Of a stretch of 64,000 bases of DNA, positions 25,268-35,300 are shown one piece after another (the stretch's first letter is position 1; each line of letters opens with the position of its first letter). The DNA comes from Rapana venosa (Eukaryota > Mollusca > Gastropoda > Neogastropoda > Muricidae), in assembly GCA_028751875.1 (NCBI GenBank), contig CM054140.1:30236517-30300516 (forward strand), given 5' to 3'. Under the pieces are notes generated by a model that saw only the letters and a program-made list of their open reading frames with translations, searched no databases and was not told the DNA's origin. The translations under genes and the position numbers were made by a program.

Positions 25268-28200
25268 TGACTGTATATGTCACAGTGTGTGTATGGTGTA
25301 TACTGTATCACATTCACAGTGTATGTGACTGTGTCAGTGTGTACAAATATGAGTCATTGATGAATATCTTGCAGTATTTCACAGAGAGAGACAGAGACAG
25401 AGAGGTGTTACTCATTATTGTGTGTGTTATTCTTAAAAATCTTTTAGAAATTATATGTTAAAAGAATCAGGAAGTCCATGACGGAGGCAAAAGAGAAATG
25501 GATCGGTGAACAGTGCCAAGACATTGAAGAGAACATCAAGAAAAACAATAGCAAGAAAGCATATAAGCTGGTGAAAGACCTGACTAGCACGAAACAGAGA
25601 AAAGGTTTAACAATCCAAGACAAAAATGGGAAGTGTCTCACTGACGACCAGGATATTCTGAACAGATGGACAGAATACTGCTCCGACCTGTATAACTATA
25701 GAACCGCAGGAGATCCAGAAGTCCTTAATGTACCCGAAAGCAAAGACACAGACAGTCACCCTATCCTCCGAGAAGAAGTGGAAACAGCAGTCAGATTGCT
25801 GAAAAAGGGGAAGTCAGCAGGGGCTGACAACATTCCAGCTGAGTTGGTCCAAGCTGGAGGGGAAGCCATGATCAGCGCCCTACTAAGAATCTGCAACAAG
25901 ATCTGGCAGACAGGAAAATGGCCAACACCATGGACACAGTCACTCATCATCACCCTCCCCAAGAAAGGAAATCTACAACAATGCCACAATTACCGCACAA
26001 TCAGCCTCATATGTCACCCAAGCAAGGTCATGCTGCAGATAATATTGAATAGACTGAAGCCACAAGCAGAGACCATCATTGCTGAGGAACAAGCAGGTTT
26101 CAGAGCAGGGCGCAGCACAACAGAACAGATATTCAACCTCAGAATACTATGTGAGCGGTACCTTCAACACCAACAAGACCTTTACCACGTATTTATCGAT
26201 TTTAAGAAGGCATTTGACAGGGTGTGGCATGCAGCTTTGTGGGCAACCATGAATTTGTACAGCATCAATGCAAACCTGATCAGAGTCATCAAACAGCTGT
26301 ACAGCGAGGCCACCAGTGCAGTGTACTACAACAACAACATTGGAGAATGGTTTCGAACAACAGTTGGAGTAAGGCAGGGCTGTCTACTCTCACCCACTCT
26401 TTTCAACATCTTCCTTGAGAGAATCATGGCTGATGCACTGGAACATCATGAAGGATCAGTCAGCATTGGTGGCAGAACGATCACAAACCTCCGCTTCGCA
26501 GATGACATTGATGGAATAGCAGGATCAGAAAAAGAGCTTGCCAGCCTAACAGAACACTTGAATAAGGCCTCCAAAACATACGGCATGGAAATCAGTGCAG
26601 AGAAGACCAAACTGATGACTAATAACACCAACGGCATTAGCACTGATATCAGGGTTAATGACCAGAAGCTGGAAACAGTTCAAAGCTTCAAGTACCTGGG
26701 AGCCATTGTATCAGACCAGGGATCCAAGCCAGAAGTAGTATGCAGGACTGACTGCACAGACAATAACAGCTTTGTCAAAACTAAACACCATCTGGAGAGA
26801 TAAGAATATCTCACTTATCTCCAAGATCAGACTAATGCGCTCCCTTGTCATATCCATATTTCTGTATGCCTGTGAATCATGGACCCTGACTGCAGATTTG
26901 GAGAGAAGAGTACAGGCAGTGGAGATGAGATGCTTTCGGAGACTCCTACAAAGACCACATAAGCAACGAAAGCGTGCATAACAGAATCCAGCAAACCATT
27001 GGACCCTATGAGAACCTTCTAACGATCGTGAAAAAGCGTAAACTTAAATGGTATGGGCATGTCACAAGATCCCAAGGAATTACAAAGACAGTTTTGCAAG
27101 GCACTGTCCAAGGAGGAAGAAGAAGAGGCAGACCAAGGAAGAGCTGGGAGGATAACATCAGCGAATGGACAGGCCTAGAACTCAACAAAACCCTGAGAAA
27201 GGCAGAACAGAGAGAGGAATGGAGGGAACTGGTTGTTGAGTCTTTGAGGGTGCCCCCACGGTCGTCAGACTACGGGACAGATAGATAGATAGATAGATGT
27301 TATTTATTTTATTCTTTTACTTTGAGGATAATGGAACAAGCACTCATAGTCATACTGTGATAGCCTCATGCGCATTTTTACATCCAGTTCCTGTGTGTAT
27401 TGAGTTTTGTAAATTTTGTCATCCGTTCCCACTGGCACACAATGGCCTACTCCAAAATGCGGAACAGGTTTTAACATGTGCGCAAGCCAAGTGTGTGTGT
27501 TAGTGAGTGTGTGTGTGTGTGAGTGTGTGTGACTGTGTGAACTGCAATAAGCCAATAGTGGATCGGTGGTCTAATATCTAGGTAATGCATCTGCCTAGAA
27601 AGCAAAAAGTCGGGGTTGGAAGTGTGCAGTGGTTTGAATCCTGTTTGGGCCCGAAACTTCTCCCCCATCCATAAGACCATGAGTGGTGGTCTGGGTGCAA
27701 GTCTTTCGGATGAGACGATAAACCAAGGTCCCGTGTGTTACACATAATTATTAAACGCACGTAAAAGAACCCACGTCAGCAAGAGAGTTGTCCCTGGCAA
27801 AATTCTGTAGAAAAAAGCCAATCTGAGTGATAGGGAAACAAATACAGTTGGCGAGTTGCAGACAGAAAAAGAAAAAAAAAGGGTTGCTCTGCTCTTGCCT
27901 AAGTCAGTAAGTGACAATCCACCCCCCCCCCCCCCCCCTTTCCCCTAGTCTGTTTTTAGCTGTTTAAATAACATTTAACACTTTAACAACCGAAGCTACT
28001 GCCCGCTGTGTTAGTCTGTTACTGTTACTATGTTAGGAAGGATGATAGTACTGATACCCATACACATGTACTGACTACTGACACAATGATCATAACCGAA
28101 TAGATTTTGACAAAATTTACAAAAACTGCATACACACAGGGACTGGATGTACAAAAGCTGCCTGAAGCACATGATAGCTCATACTATTATTCTGTGTGAA

Positions 28201-28712
28201 CGCACGCAGAACATCATGCGCATACTTAACAACCCGTTCCGCTTTTCGGAAGAGTAGGCCATTGAGCTGGTGGGAATGGACGACAAAATTTACAGAACTG
28301 CATACACACGGGGACTAGATTAAAAACGCACACGAATGCTTATTCCATAATCCTCGAAATAAAAGAATAAATAAATACATTCTCGAAAAAAATAACAATA
28401 ACATAGAAATAACGTCTACCTAGCAATCATTTCCTTCCACATGAATTGCTTTACATCTATAATTTTCGCGATACTCACTATTCCAAAAGTCGCATCGTTT
28501 CTACACATGTATATGAAATTACTACGTTTTTTTAAAACTAGTTTTAGAGTAGCTTTCTCACCATCTTTTCGATAAGCCTTGGACAGAAATGCCTCAGTGA
28601 AACAACTTGAAAACTCGGGAGATCGAAACCGGTTATCCATGTAAGCAGCCCGATGAGTCTTCATCACTTTCCGTCTGGGTTCATCAGGGTCTGTTGTATC
28701 TGTTGCACTCAT
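15358..28712 (-). CDS. OGFOD1: 2-oxoglutarate/Fe(II) prolyl 3-hydroxylase OGFOD1 (TPA1 family), 13 exons
   Basis: Hydroxylates a conserved proline of ribosomal protein uS12 (RPS23), affecting decoding and the stress response; mainly nuclear in animals. Exons (minus): 28712-28562, 24727-24576, 23999-23953, 23364-23264, 21551-21432, 20288-20197, 19557-19429, 18732-18620, 17892-17813, 17359-17196, 16723-16595, 16205-16147, 15513-15358. Total about 497 aa against 542 in human. The catalytic dioxygenase half has the iron-binding HxD in [11 protein letters not shown] (H156, D158), the distal His in TPGSYHQ (H220) and the 2OG-binding Arg in [15 protein letters not shown] (R232). The C-terminal half ends [19 protein letters not shown]. 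All phases agree if one C is missing in exon 18732-18620 near 18664 (a CC run); downstream exons confirm that frame. Start chosen at the ATG opening the first exon. Intron 1 houses an antisense-oriented retroelement. Confidence 0.95.
19319..19392 (+). repeat. (TAA)n plus 'tatagcgctgaatc' tail module
   Basis: Matches the modules at 12713, 21571 and 61365 nearly base for base. It sits in an OGFOD1 intron. Confidence 0.7.
20598..21431. repeat. Minisatellite of about 19 units carrying the OGFOD1 exon 5 donor site
   Basis: Unit of 38-48 bp: 'ggttgcaaactcaccatcag' + 'atgtaaatttatatatacc'. On the gene's (minus) strand each unit reads CTGATG|GTGAGTTTGCAACC, which is the real exon 5 donor (ACTGATG|GTGAGTTTGCGACC at 21438-21420) with its last exon bases. 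The array directly abuts the real donor at 21432. Two units near 21305 and 21345 have 'ctcgcc', a GT-to-GC donor change. Confidence 0.95.
21571..21830 (-). repeat. Tail module and SINE piece between OGFOD1 exon 5 and its acceptor array
   Basis: A (TAA)n + 'tatagtgctgaatc' module (21571-21640) is followed by an antisense fragment of the common SINE (cacacaatggcctactcttt, gcacatggggcctcggttta). The insertion appears to separate the exon 5 acceptor (21552) from the acceptor array starting near 22013. The rest to 22010 is anonymous. Confidence 0.6.
22013..22866. repeat. 46-bp minisatellite carrying the OGFOD1 exon 5 acceptor site
   Basis: Unit: 'tggacagtatggcacagcag' + 'agtgtctgtacgtcatcgtt' + acattc (46 bp), with about 21 copies of the 'cagagtgtctgt' core, some in short half-units. 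On the gene strand each unit reads ...tacag|ACACTCTGCTGTGCCA, identical to the start of exon 5 at 21551-21536 and its acceptor. Long open frames here (up to 290 codons) exist only because the period keeps stops away. Confidence 0.95.
22870..24575. other. OGFOD1 introns 2-4, remaining sequence
   Basis: Apart from exons 23364-23264 and 23999-23953, I see a C run (23134-23146), a TG microsatellite (23677-23720) and AT-rich sequence without recognisable features. Confidence 0.5.
25206..25265. repeat. (TG)n(AG)n microsatellite
   Basis: About 25 TG units followed by a short GA run in OGFOD1 intron 1. Confidence 0.9.
25462..27299 (+). mobile_element. 5'-truncated RTE-like non-LTR retrotransposon with reverse transcriptase, frame-broken
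   Basis: The open frame 25478-26740 encodes a reverse transcriptase: [77 protein letters not shown] and catalytic FADDIDG. The thumb and C-terminal region ([13 protein letters not shown], then [17 protein letters not shown], then [15 protein letters not shown] and [16 protein letters not shown]) continues in two further frames, breaking near 26745 and 26950. The endonuclease domain is missing, as in 5' truncation during target-primed insertion. It ends in (GATA)n at 27281-27299, a microsatellite tail common for RTE-type elements. Clade assignment is by motif resemblance only. It lies antisense in OGFOD1 intron 1 and cannot be autonomous. Confidence 0.88.
27300..27490 (-). repeat. SINE tail and body fragment, antisense
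   Basis: Starts 'ctttgaggataatggaacaa', then 'acatccagttcctgtgtgta' and 'ggcacacaatggcctactcc'. It abuts the retroelement tail and then a GT microsatellite (27490-27540). Confidence 0.65.
27560..27880 (+). repeat. tRNA-headed SINE with shared core domain, sense
   Basis: Head-like 'tcggtggtctaatatctagg', then 'ggtggtctgggtgcaagtct', core 'ttcggatgagacgataaacc', 'cacgtaaaagaacccacg' and 'tgtccctggcaaaattctgt'. The core resembles deeply conserved metazoan SINE central domains; I cannot confirm which without a library search. Confidence 0.65.
28125..28375 (+). repeat. SINE body and tail, sense
   Basis: Contains 'tgaacgcacgcagaacatc', 'gaagagtaggccattgagc', 'cacacggggactagat' and the tail 'ccataatcctcgaaataaaa'. 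The tail part is partly duplicated just before (28130-28185). Confidence 0.65.
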
Positions 28713-30606
28713 TTTTCTGCTTATTAAACGTGGATCAGCACTACAAACAGAATAAGTCAACAGCTATTACAAAACACAACATCAACGACGCGCACAACAC
28801 CTAGCACACCCGCGGTGAAGTTCGCAGAATGGCTTTTTACCAAATACTGAACAAATATACCATAATCTGTTGATTCGACATGTCAATTTTCAATAATGTG
28901 GAAAGAGAACTTCCAACATCTCGTTCAATGTATTGTCCTCTTTGAGAGGATTGCCGTCTGATTTGTTAATTACATAAATTACCTGGGAAAAGCTCGCCTC
29001 TAATGGTATCGATTATTTACATTCCAGTGGAATTTTGTTAATTGCACTAAAGAGCAAAATATTTAGGTAAAAAGATAAGATTGGGCTTATGTCGTAATAA
29101 GTTTTTAATATATACAAAATGTTATCATATTTATTGTTTTAGTATCATTAGCAATACATTACTCAAGAAAATAAAAAAATTGGTGCAATATTTCTTTTTT
29201 GTACACATTTTTTTCTTTCTTCTTCTGATCAATACATTCTGCCAACAAACGTTTTTGTTCCTGTAATGTGCGTGCTGTTTCTGCTACTTGAAAAGTTGAG
29301 AGATCTGACTTTGTGAAGAATAATGGTAATGTTGTGCATGTAATATTACAGGGATCATACTTAAGATATTGTGATTCCATCTAACTGTGAAGAATTGACA
29401 TTTTCTTGCTGTCACAGTGTCAGTGTCTTTTGGTCCTGTCAGTGGTTAGAGCTGGAGTGATTGTGAGTGAACGAGTCGCCATGAGTTTCCATTTGGTTAT
29501 ATATTATACTATTAAGTACTACGGTTTGATTTTTAATAATGCAAGTTGTTTTGATAAGACTATTATTGTATTAATAACCAAGGTTTCTTGTGTGGCAACA
29601 TGCACAACATCATGTCATACTTGTCTCTTTGAATGACTTATTGACTAGCTCATGCAGTGAATTATGATAGTGTCCCCAGTGCAGTTTCTACAGTAATTTA
29701 GTATATTACTTTAAACTTAAGTCTTAAGTACTAGTAGTAGTACTAACATTTTTGTTCACTTCCCAGTTCCAACGGTCTGACTGAAACAGTGAAAGGTCCA
29801 CTCAGACACGACTCCCTGTCTGTGGATGCCTCCTCTTTCTCACTTTGTTGAGGAGTTGTTTGGGCACAGCACTGAATTTTTTCTGGAGCCGAACCCTGTC
29901 CAGATACAGAGTGCATGCTGGGCATTTGTATATATATCACATCAGTAACCCACTGAAAGCTGTCATGAATTATAAGATCTTTAATGTTCGTTTTACATTT
30001 TCAGCATGATAGATTGATACTGCTATAGTACTAAATACTAGTTACATGCAATGTACATGAATGGATTTAGACTCTGGCAAAATTTCACAGTTGAACCAGA
30101 GATAAAAATCCTCATCCTTGATTCACCAGTTGAAACTGCCAAATTGAATCCATGGCTTTATGGACCCCTAGGGATGGAAACCAAACACTGCCCAGTAAGC
30201 AAGCTATAGTCAGTGTCTCAGTCTGTGGATGCATTCTGTAAAAAAAAAACTTACAATGTGTTTAAAACTCATTCAACTTATGCAGATGGCTTAGCCTTGT
30301 CAAGTTGTTGTGCATGGAGATCTACCTCGATCTATCATTCTATGACAGTATGAGTTGATTTCTTTTGGTTGCTAATAAAAGTAATTTAATGTATTATGTA
30401 GAATTTTGTAGCATTTTTGATGAGATTTTAAAATCTAAAAATATGCTCCCTTCATGCCTTCAGTCAGCTGTGCTGCAGAACAGAACTTACAATTCTAAAG
30501 TGAAAAACAACAACTTACTGACTCAATGAGCTAAAAATATGCTTTGCAGTTTAGTGAGTTTACTCACCATGAGTGCAATATTTATTGTAATTGTTTTTGT
30601 TTCCAG
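28713..30606. promoter_or_regulatory. Head-to-head intergenic region of OGFOD1 (-) and LSM4 (+), with unplaced LSM4 exon 1
   Basis: Both genes should start here in opposite directions. In animal LSM4 genes the first coding exon often holds little beyond the ATG. Candidate ATG|GT sites on the plus strand are 29003-29005 (followed by gtatcg) and 29323-29325 (gtaatg); neither is convincing. No TATA box or repeats were recognised and no other ORF is credible. Confidence 0.4.
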
Positions 30607-32293
30607 TTACCATTGTCCCTTTTACGAACAGCTGTCAACCATCCCATGGTAAGATCAGCCAGAAAGTTTTTGTATGTTTTTATCTTGCTTTGTTTGTTTG
30701 CTTGGCTTTGTTTCTTTGTTTTAAACTTTTTTAAAAAGTTGAGACAAATTGAAACTGAAAGTTATACACATTTTAAAAATTTGTTGTGGTTTGGTTTTTG
30801 CATTGTTTTAAGATTTTGTCATCTTGAATTTAAAAAGACAGTTGGGACAGAGTAGGTAGCGGCAGCCCCAGGCCAATACTGTCATCACTGCTGAAAAGTG
30901 GCAAATTTTCGGTCTTTTCACTTTCTTATTACTCCGCTTCTGTTTTACTGATTAAAAAACACTGTATATCCGAAAAAAGTTCAATCTTTCTTCTTTTCAT
31001 TGAGTGCATTTTTATTTCTGTGGCTTGTGTATCGTCAATACGCAAAGCGTGTGAATGAGGTGTGCGTTCCGCTAAAAATCGCTGCGCGGCCGCCATTTTC
31101 GCGCACATGTACAAATCTTCAAAGAGACATGACCACTTTGAATCTGATGCGTATTCGCGACAGACAACTATTGTCACTATATTTGGTATCATTGTGTTCA
31201 GATTTTATTTTGTAGAATACCAAGATGGGTGAAAGTTTTTTCATAATGGCTAATTTCGCGAAAAAAAACGGGATTTTTGGCGGTACACGATCTCCGACGG
31301 CGAACTCCGAAGAACCTGTAGCTTAAAATAGCCAATACTCAAGGTGAAAATCAAACTAGACGACCTATTTGTACTAATTTGGGAATGGGTTAATGTATTC
31401 ATGGACTGTCGTCCACCCGCAAACCAATAAAAGCAAAGTGTTCAAACTGCGGAAAGTTCGTTAACGCAAGGGCAAGGACGAACGGACATCGCGAACCGAT
31501 CTTGAACCGATCTTGTCAAGGATCGACGAATTTTTTCGATTTACGGGGTAAATTTCATAAATGTTTCAATATAGATCATCGATATAACAGTTTATTTATA
31601 CAAAGATCGCGTGGTTTGCGTAATAATTTGTGCGATCGTTGAAAACGAAGACTTAGTAAAGGACTATTACGATCGTTGTCGATCTTCGGACATGTGCGAA
31701 CCGGAAAGAAAAAAGCATGCCCGATTTCGTCAGATATTTCCACAAAATCACTTCACAAATTTACGATGATTGCAAAATAAGATAGTTTGAACGTATCTCT
31801 ATACAATGTATTTTTTTGGTAAGGTTACATGGTGAAATAGCGATCGTATTTAACGATTTACTGAATGACCAGCCTAACAAAGAGAAGATAATCCGAGATC
31901 GTCGTGACTCAGTGATTTCATGAAGCAAACGTCGTCCCCGTTTTTTGTTTTTGTTTTGACCAATTCACACTTTAGTATCATTTTTGGTGAATTGAAAGTG
32001 GAGTTTAGTTTATTTTCTTTGTTTAGTTGTGCCGGGGGATTTTTGAGTTACGCAATCTTTCCATAAATTAATGTGATATCAATGAGTTTCTTCTCCGGCA
32101 ACATATACAAGGTAGAGTTACATGTCGGTGCAGTAATACTCAATAGTGAGCTTAGTATTATCTTTTGTATTATTATTACCATACACAATACGTATTAGTA
32201 CAGTGTCTATCAGCCTAGCAACCCCCCCCCCCCCAATCCCATTCATTTCCCTTTTCCATTATTTTGGGGTTGATTGGCTTCCAGTGCTAGCAT

Positions 32294-32363
<70 letters not shown>

Positions 32364-35300
32364 TATAATAAAAGATGTTAACACAGATGTGCTTCAGGTA
32401 AATAATTCTTTATTTCAACCTTTATCAATCTGTGACACATTTGTACTGCAGTCATTACCAGCAGTTATAGCACCAATGGAATGAAGACTTTGTTGGATTT
32501 ATGTGTGTCATAGTGTGTCTCCCCTATTATTTTCTTTGTCTATGCATAACAGTTTCTATAAACCTTTTAGTTTTTCATTTCTTTAAATGCTGACATAGAA
32601 ATGGAAATTAACTTAACAAGCTGAGGTATATTTTTCTGGCAACTCTAAACAGTTGTCATCCAAAGGTGTGTTGCAGAGATTTGCAAGCATCTGCTGATTC
32701 AGTTATTGGTACTAAAGCAAGAAGGTGAGAAGACATTTGATGAAACAGCCACATTTCTCTGTCAACTCAATTGTATACTGAGCTTCCAGGGTTGCAGTGT
32801 CTTCTGACTAAGTTGAAAGAAAATGTACTGCAGGATACACCAATAGAAAGACATTTTTGTCCAAGCCAGTTCATATAGGACAGCTGTGTCCATTTAAGGA
32901 TTGTGTGAAAATGTTGTAACCAGCCAACATGGACATCATCTGGAGACTTATGCATCCCCTTCACGGCTTCATGTGGACTTTTGAAAGCTGTTATTGCTTT
33001 TGAAAACAGGCATAGGAAAACACATAATGATATTATATGTACCAGTGGTGGGAGCAACTGACAGGAAATTCTGTGGAAGAGGCAGCCTTGTACACAAGTG
33101 GGAAAAATTACAAATAAGACATCAAAGCTGGCTTCAACTGCCTACAGAGAAAAATTATAAAGACTGGAATAAATTTTTGCTTTTGTGGTCTTTTCTCCTT
33201 CAAATGTGTGTTTCATCATTAGTAGGTTGAGTGGCTTTGGCTGATTCAAGTGATTTGGCTTCTTGCGCTTCTGCATCCTCAGTGTCCTCTAACACTGTAG
33301 CATCAAATTTACACCAGCCTAGTTCTCTGACATCAGAGGTTTACAAGTTTAGTAGGGAGCACTGAGCTGCCCCATCCTGGCATGAACCTGTCCTCTCCTT
33401 TACCACCTGTAATAAGGCATTAGTGAAGCTGGTTCTCAGAATGATATATCACAACATATGAAATGCATGCAAAGTGATTAATCATTAAAATAGGGATTAT
33501 TCATCTGATTAATCATTAAAATATGAGTTAAAATGATTTTTGTTTCTTTTCTAAGCATGTTTTCACAAAAACTAGTGTTTCACAACATTTCACTTCAATG
33601 TTCACCACATATTTAGCCACTTGGCGGCCATTTTGAATCTGAAAACACATTATGTAATTGATGAAAAAAATCAATAAATGTATTTTTAAATAGCATATAC
33701 AACCATATTTTACACCACCAAATTCCAAGTCAATATCTATACAGGTACAAAAGTTATTAATGAAAATCTACCATGTACTGTCCTTTTGGTCCGTCGCAGG
33801 GCATTTTAGGGTTTTCGGCAAAATTAGACCCCAATATTGAAAACATTTGGTCTAGGATAGCCCTAGAAAAAATTGGACATAATCTATGTATGCATATCTT
33901 TTAAGCAATGTAAAAATGTAGCCATAAGATGCTATCTTATCCAACCTGTTGGACCTCAAACATGGCTTATCGTGCTATTTGAGTGAACCGCCAATCACAT
34001 GATGAGGCAATTTTAACAAAGTATATAATTTTTCCCCTTCAAGATAGAGAGCTGATTCTTTTTGTAGGTATTATTAGTATTATAGACATTGTATGTGGAA
34101 ATTTTTATGGGTGTGATTGTAGTGCTTTCCGCTACAGGTCCTTTCCAAATAAGGCTTCCATACAGTTAAAATGGCCGAAAAATGTACCGCCATCTTTAGA
34201 CACCCATAACTTTTGAAAAAATAGAGATAGAGACATAATTCTTTTTTTGTTGTGTTTGTTTTAAAATGTTCTTTTCAAAAATACCATTTTTATGTACACA
34301 AATACTATATAAAATTTTGGCTGCCGCTACCTAGACAGAGTGATTTTTTTTTCTCTTTTGTATTTTGCTAGAGCTCTGAGGTACACCAATGGTGAGACTT
34401 TGCATAATATCAGCAACTGTTTTTATACACCATTAAGGTAGCCGCATTCCAACTTTGGGGAGACAAAGTGAATGATTTGTACTTGAGAATAATGCCTCAC
34501 TCCCTCAGGCATGCAGCATCTTTTTGGGGGAAGTTTGATCTGTCATACATGCACAAATGTTGAAAATAACTGCCTATCCCCTCTTATGACACCTTTCCCT
34601 ACCACCTAAACTTCCCCCCACCCCAAACAAACCCAAAACAGACATGATTTTAATTCAAGAAGACCCCCCCAAAAAAAAACCCAACAACAACAAAAACACA
34701 ACAAAAACCCCCAAACAAAAAAAAGTCCCCCCCCAAAAAAAACCCAACAAAAAACACAAACCCTCCCAAAAAGGAATAAACCCAACAAAAACCAACGAAC
34801 GAACAAAACAAAATCAAAACAACCCCCAAAACCCCCACCCAAACAACAACAACAACAACAAACAAACAAAAACCCCCAGCAACAAACAAACAAATAAACC
34901 CCCTCTTCCATCTATCAATAAAAAAGGAAAAGATGAGTTTGTCAAAGTAATTTCTTTTAGTTTGTTATCACCATGAATCTGGCTTTAATGTGTGATTGTG
35001 TGTGTGTGTGTGTGCGCGCGCATGCTGTATGAGCATGAGTGAGGGAACATGGATGTTATTCATGAGTGGAGGGGTGTATAATTTAAATTTTTTTTATTAT
35101 GAATATGGTATTGAAAAGTCTTGTATAGTTAGTAGCAGTATTCCGCATCATATTCTGTTCAGGGAAAACAAAACTGAAAGTGAAAGTGTGAGAGCTTTGA
35201 AACAAAAATTCTTTTCTAGTTCTAGGTGTTGCAAGAAACAAAGGTTCTGTTATGGTGCTACCAGAACTCTCTGACTTCATGAATTAGGTTGATGAAATCA

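Noticed and set aside
29003..29005. LSM4 exon 1 (ATG|GT)
   Set aside because: The donor context is weak, and an equally plausible ATG|GT exists at 29323. There is no basis to choose, so exon 1 is left unplaced.
31000..31215. Small ORFs around the CpG-rich part of the TIR element
   Set aside because: No family resemblance. The minus-strand frame has an attractive start context but no supported continuation; it is kept only as an observation.
34606..34976. Open frames on both strands with Lys/Asn/Pro-rich or Phe/Val/Gly-rich peptides
   Set aside because: They arise from the A/C-only tract, which cannot form stop codons in most frames.
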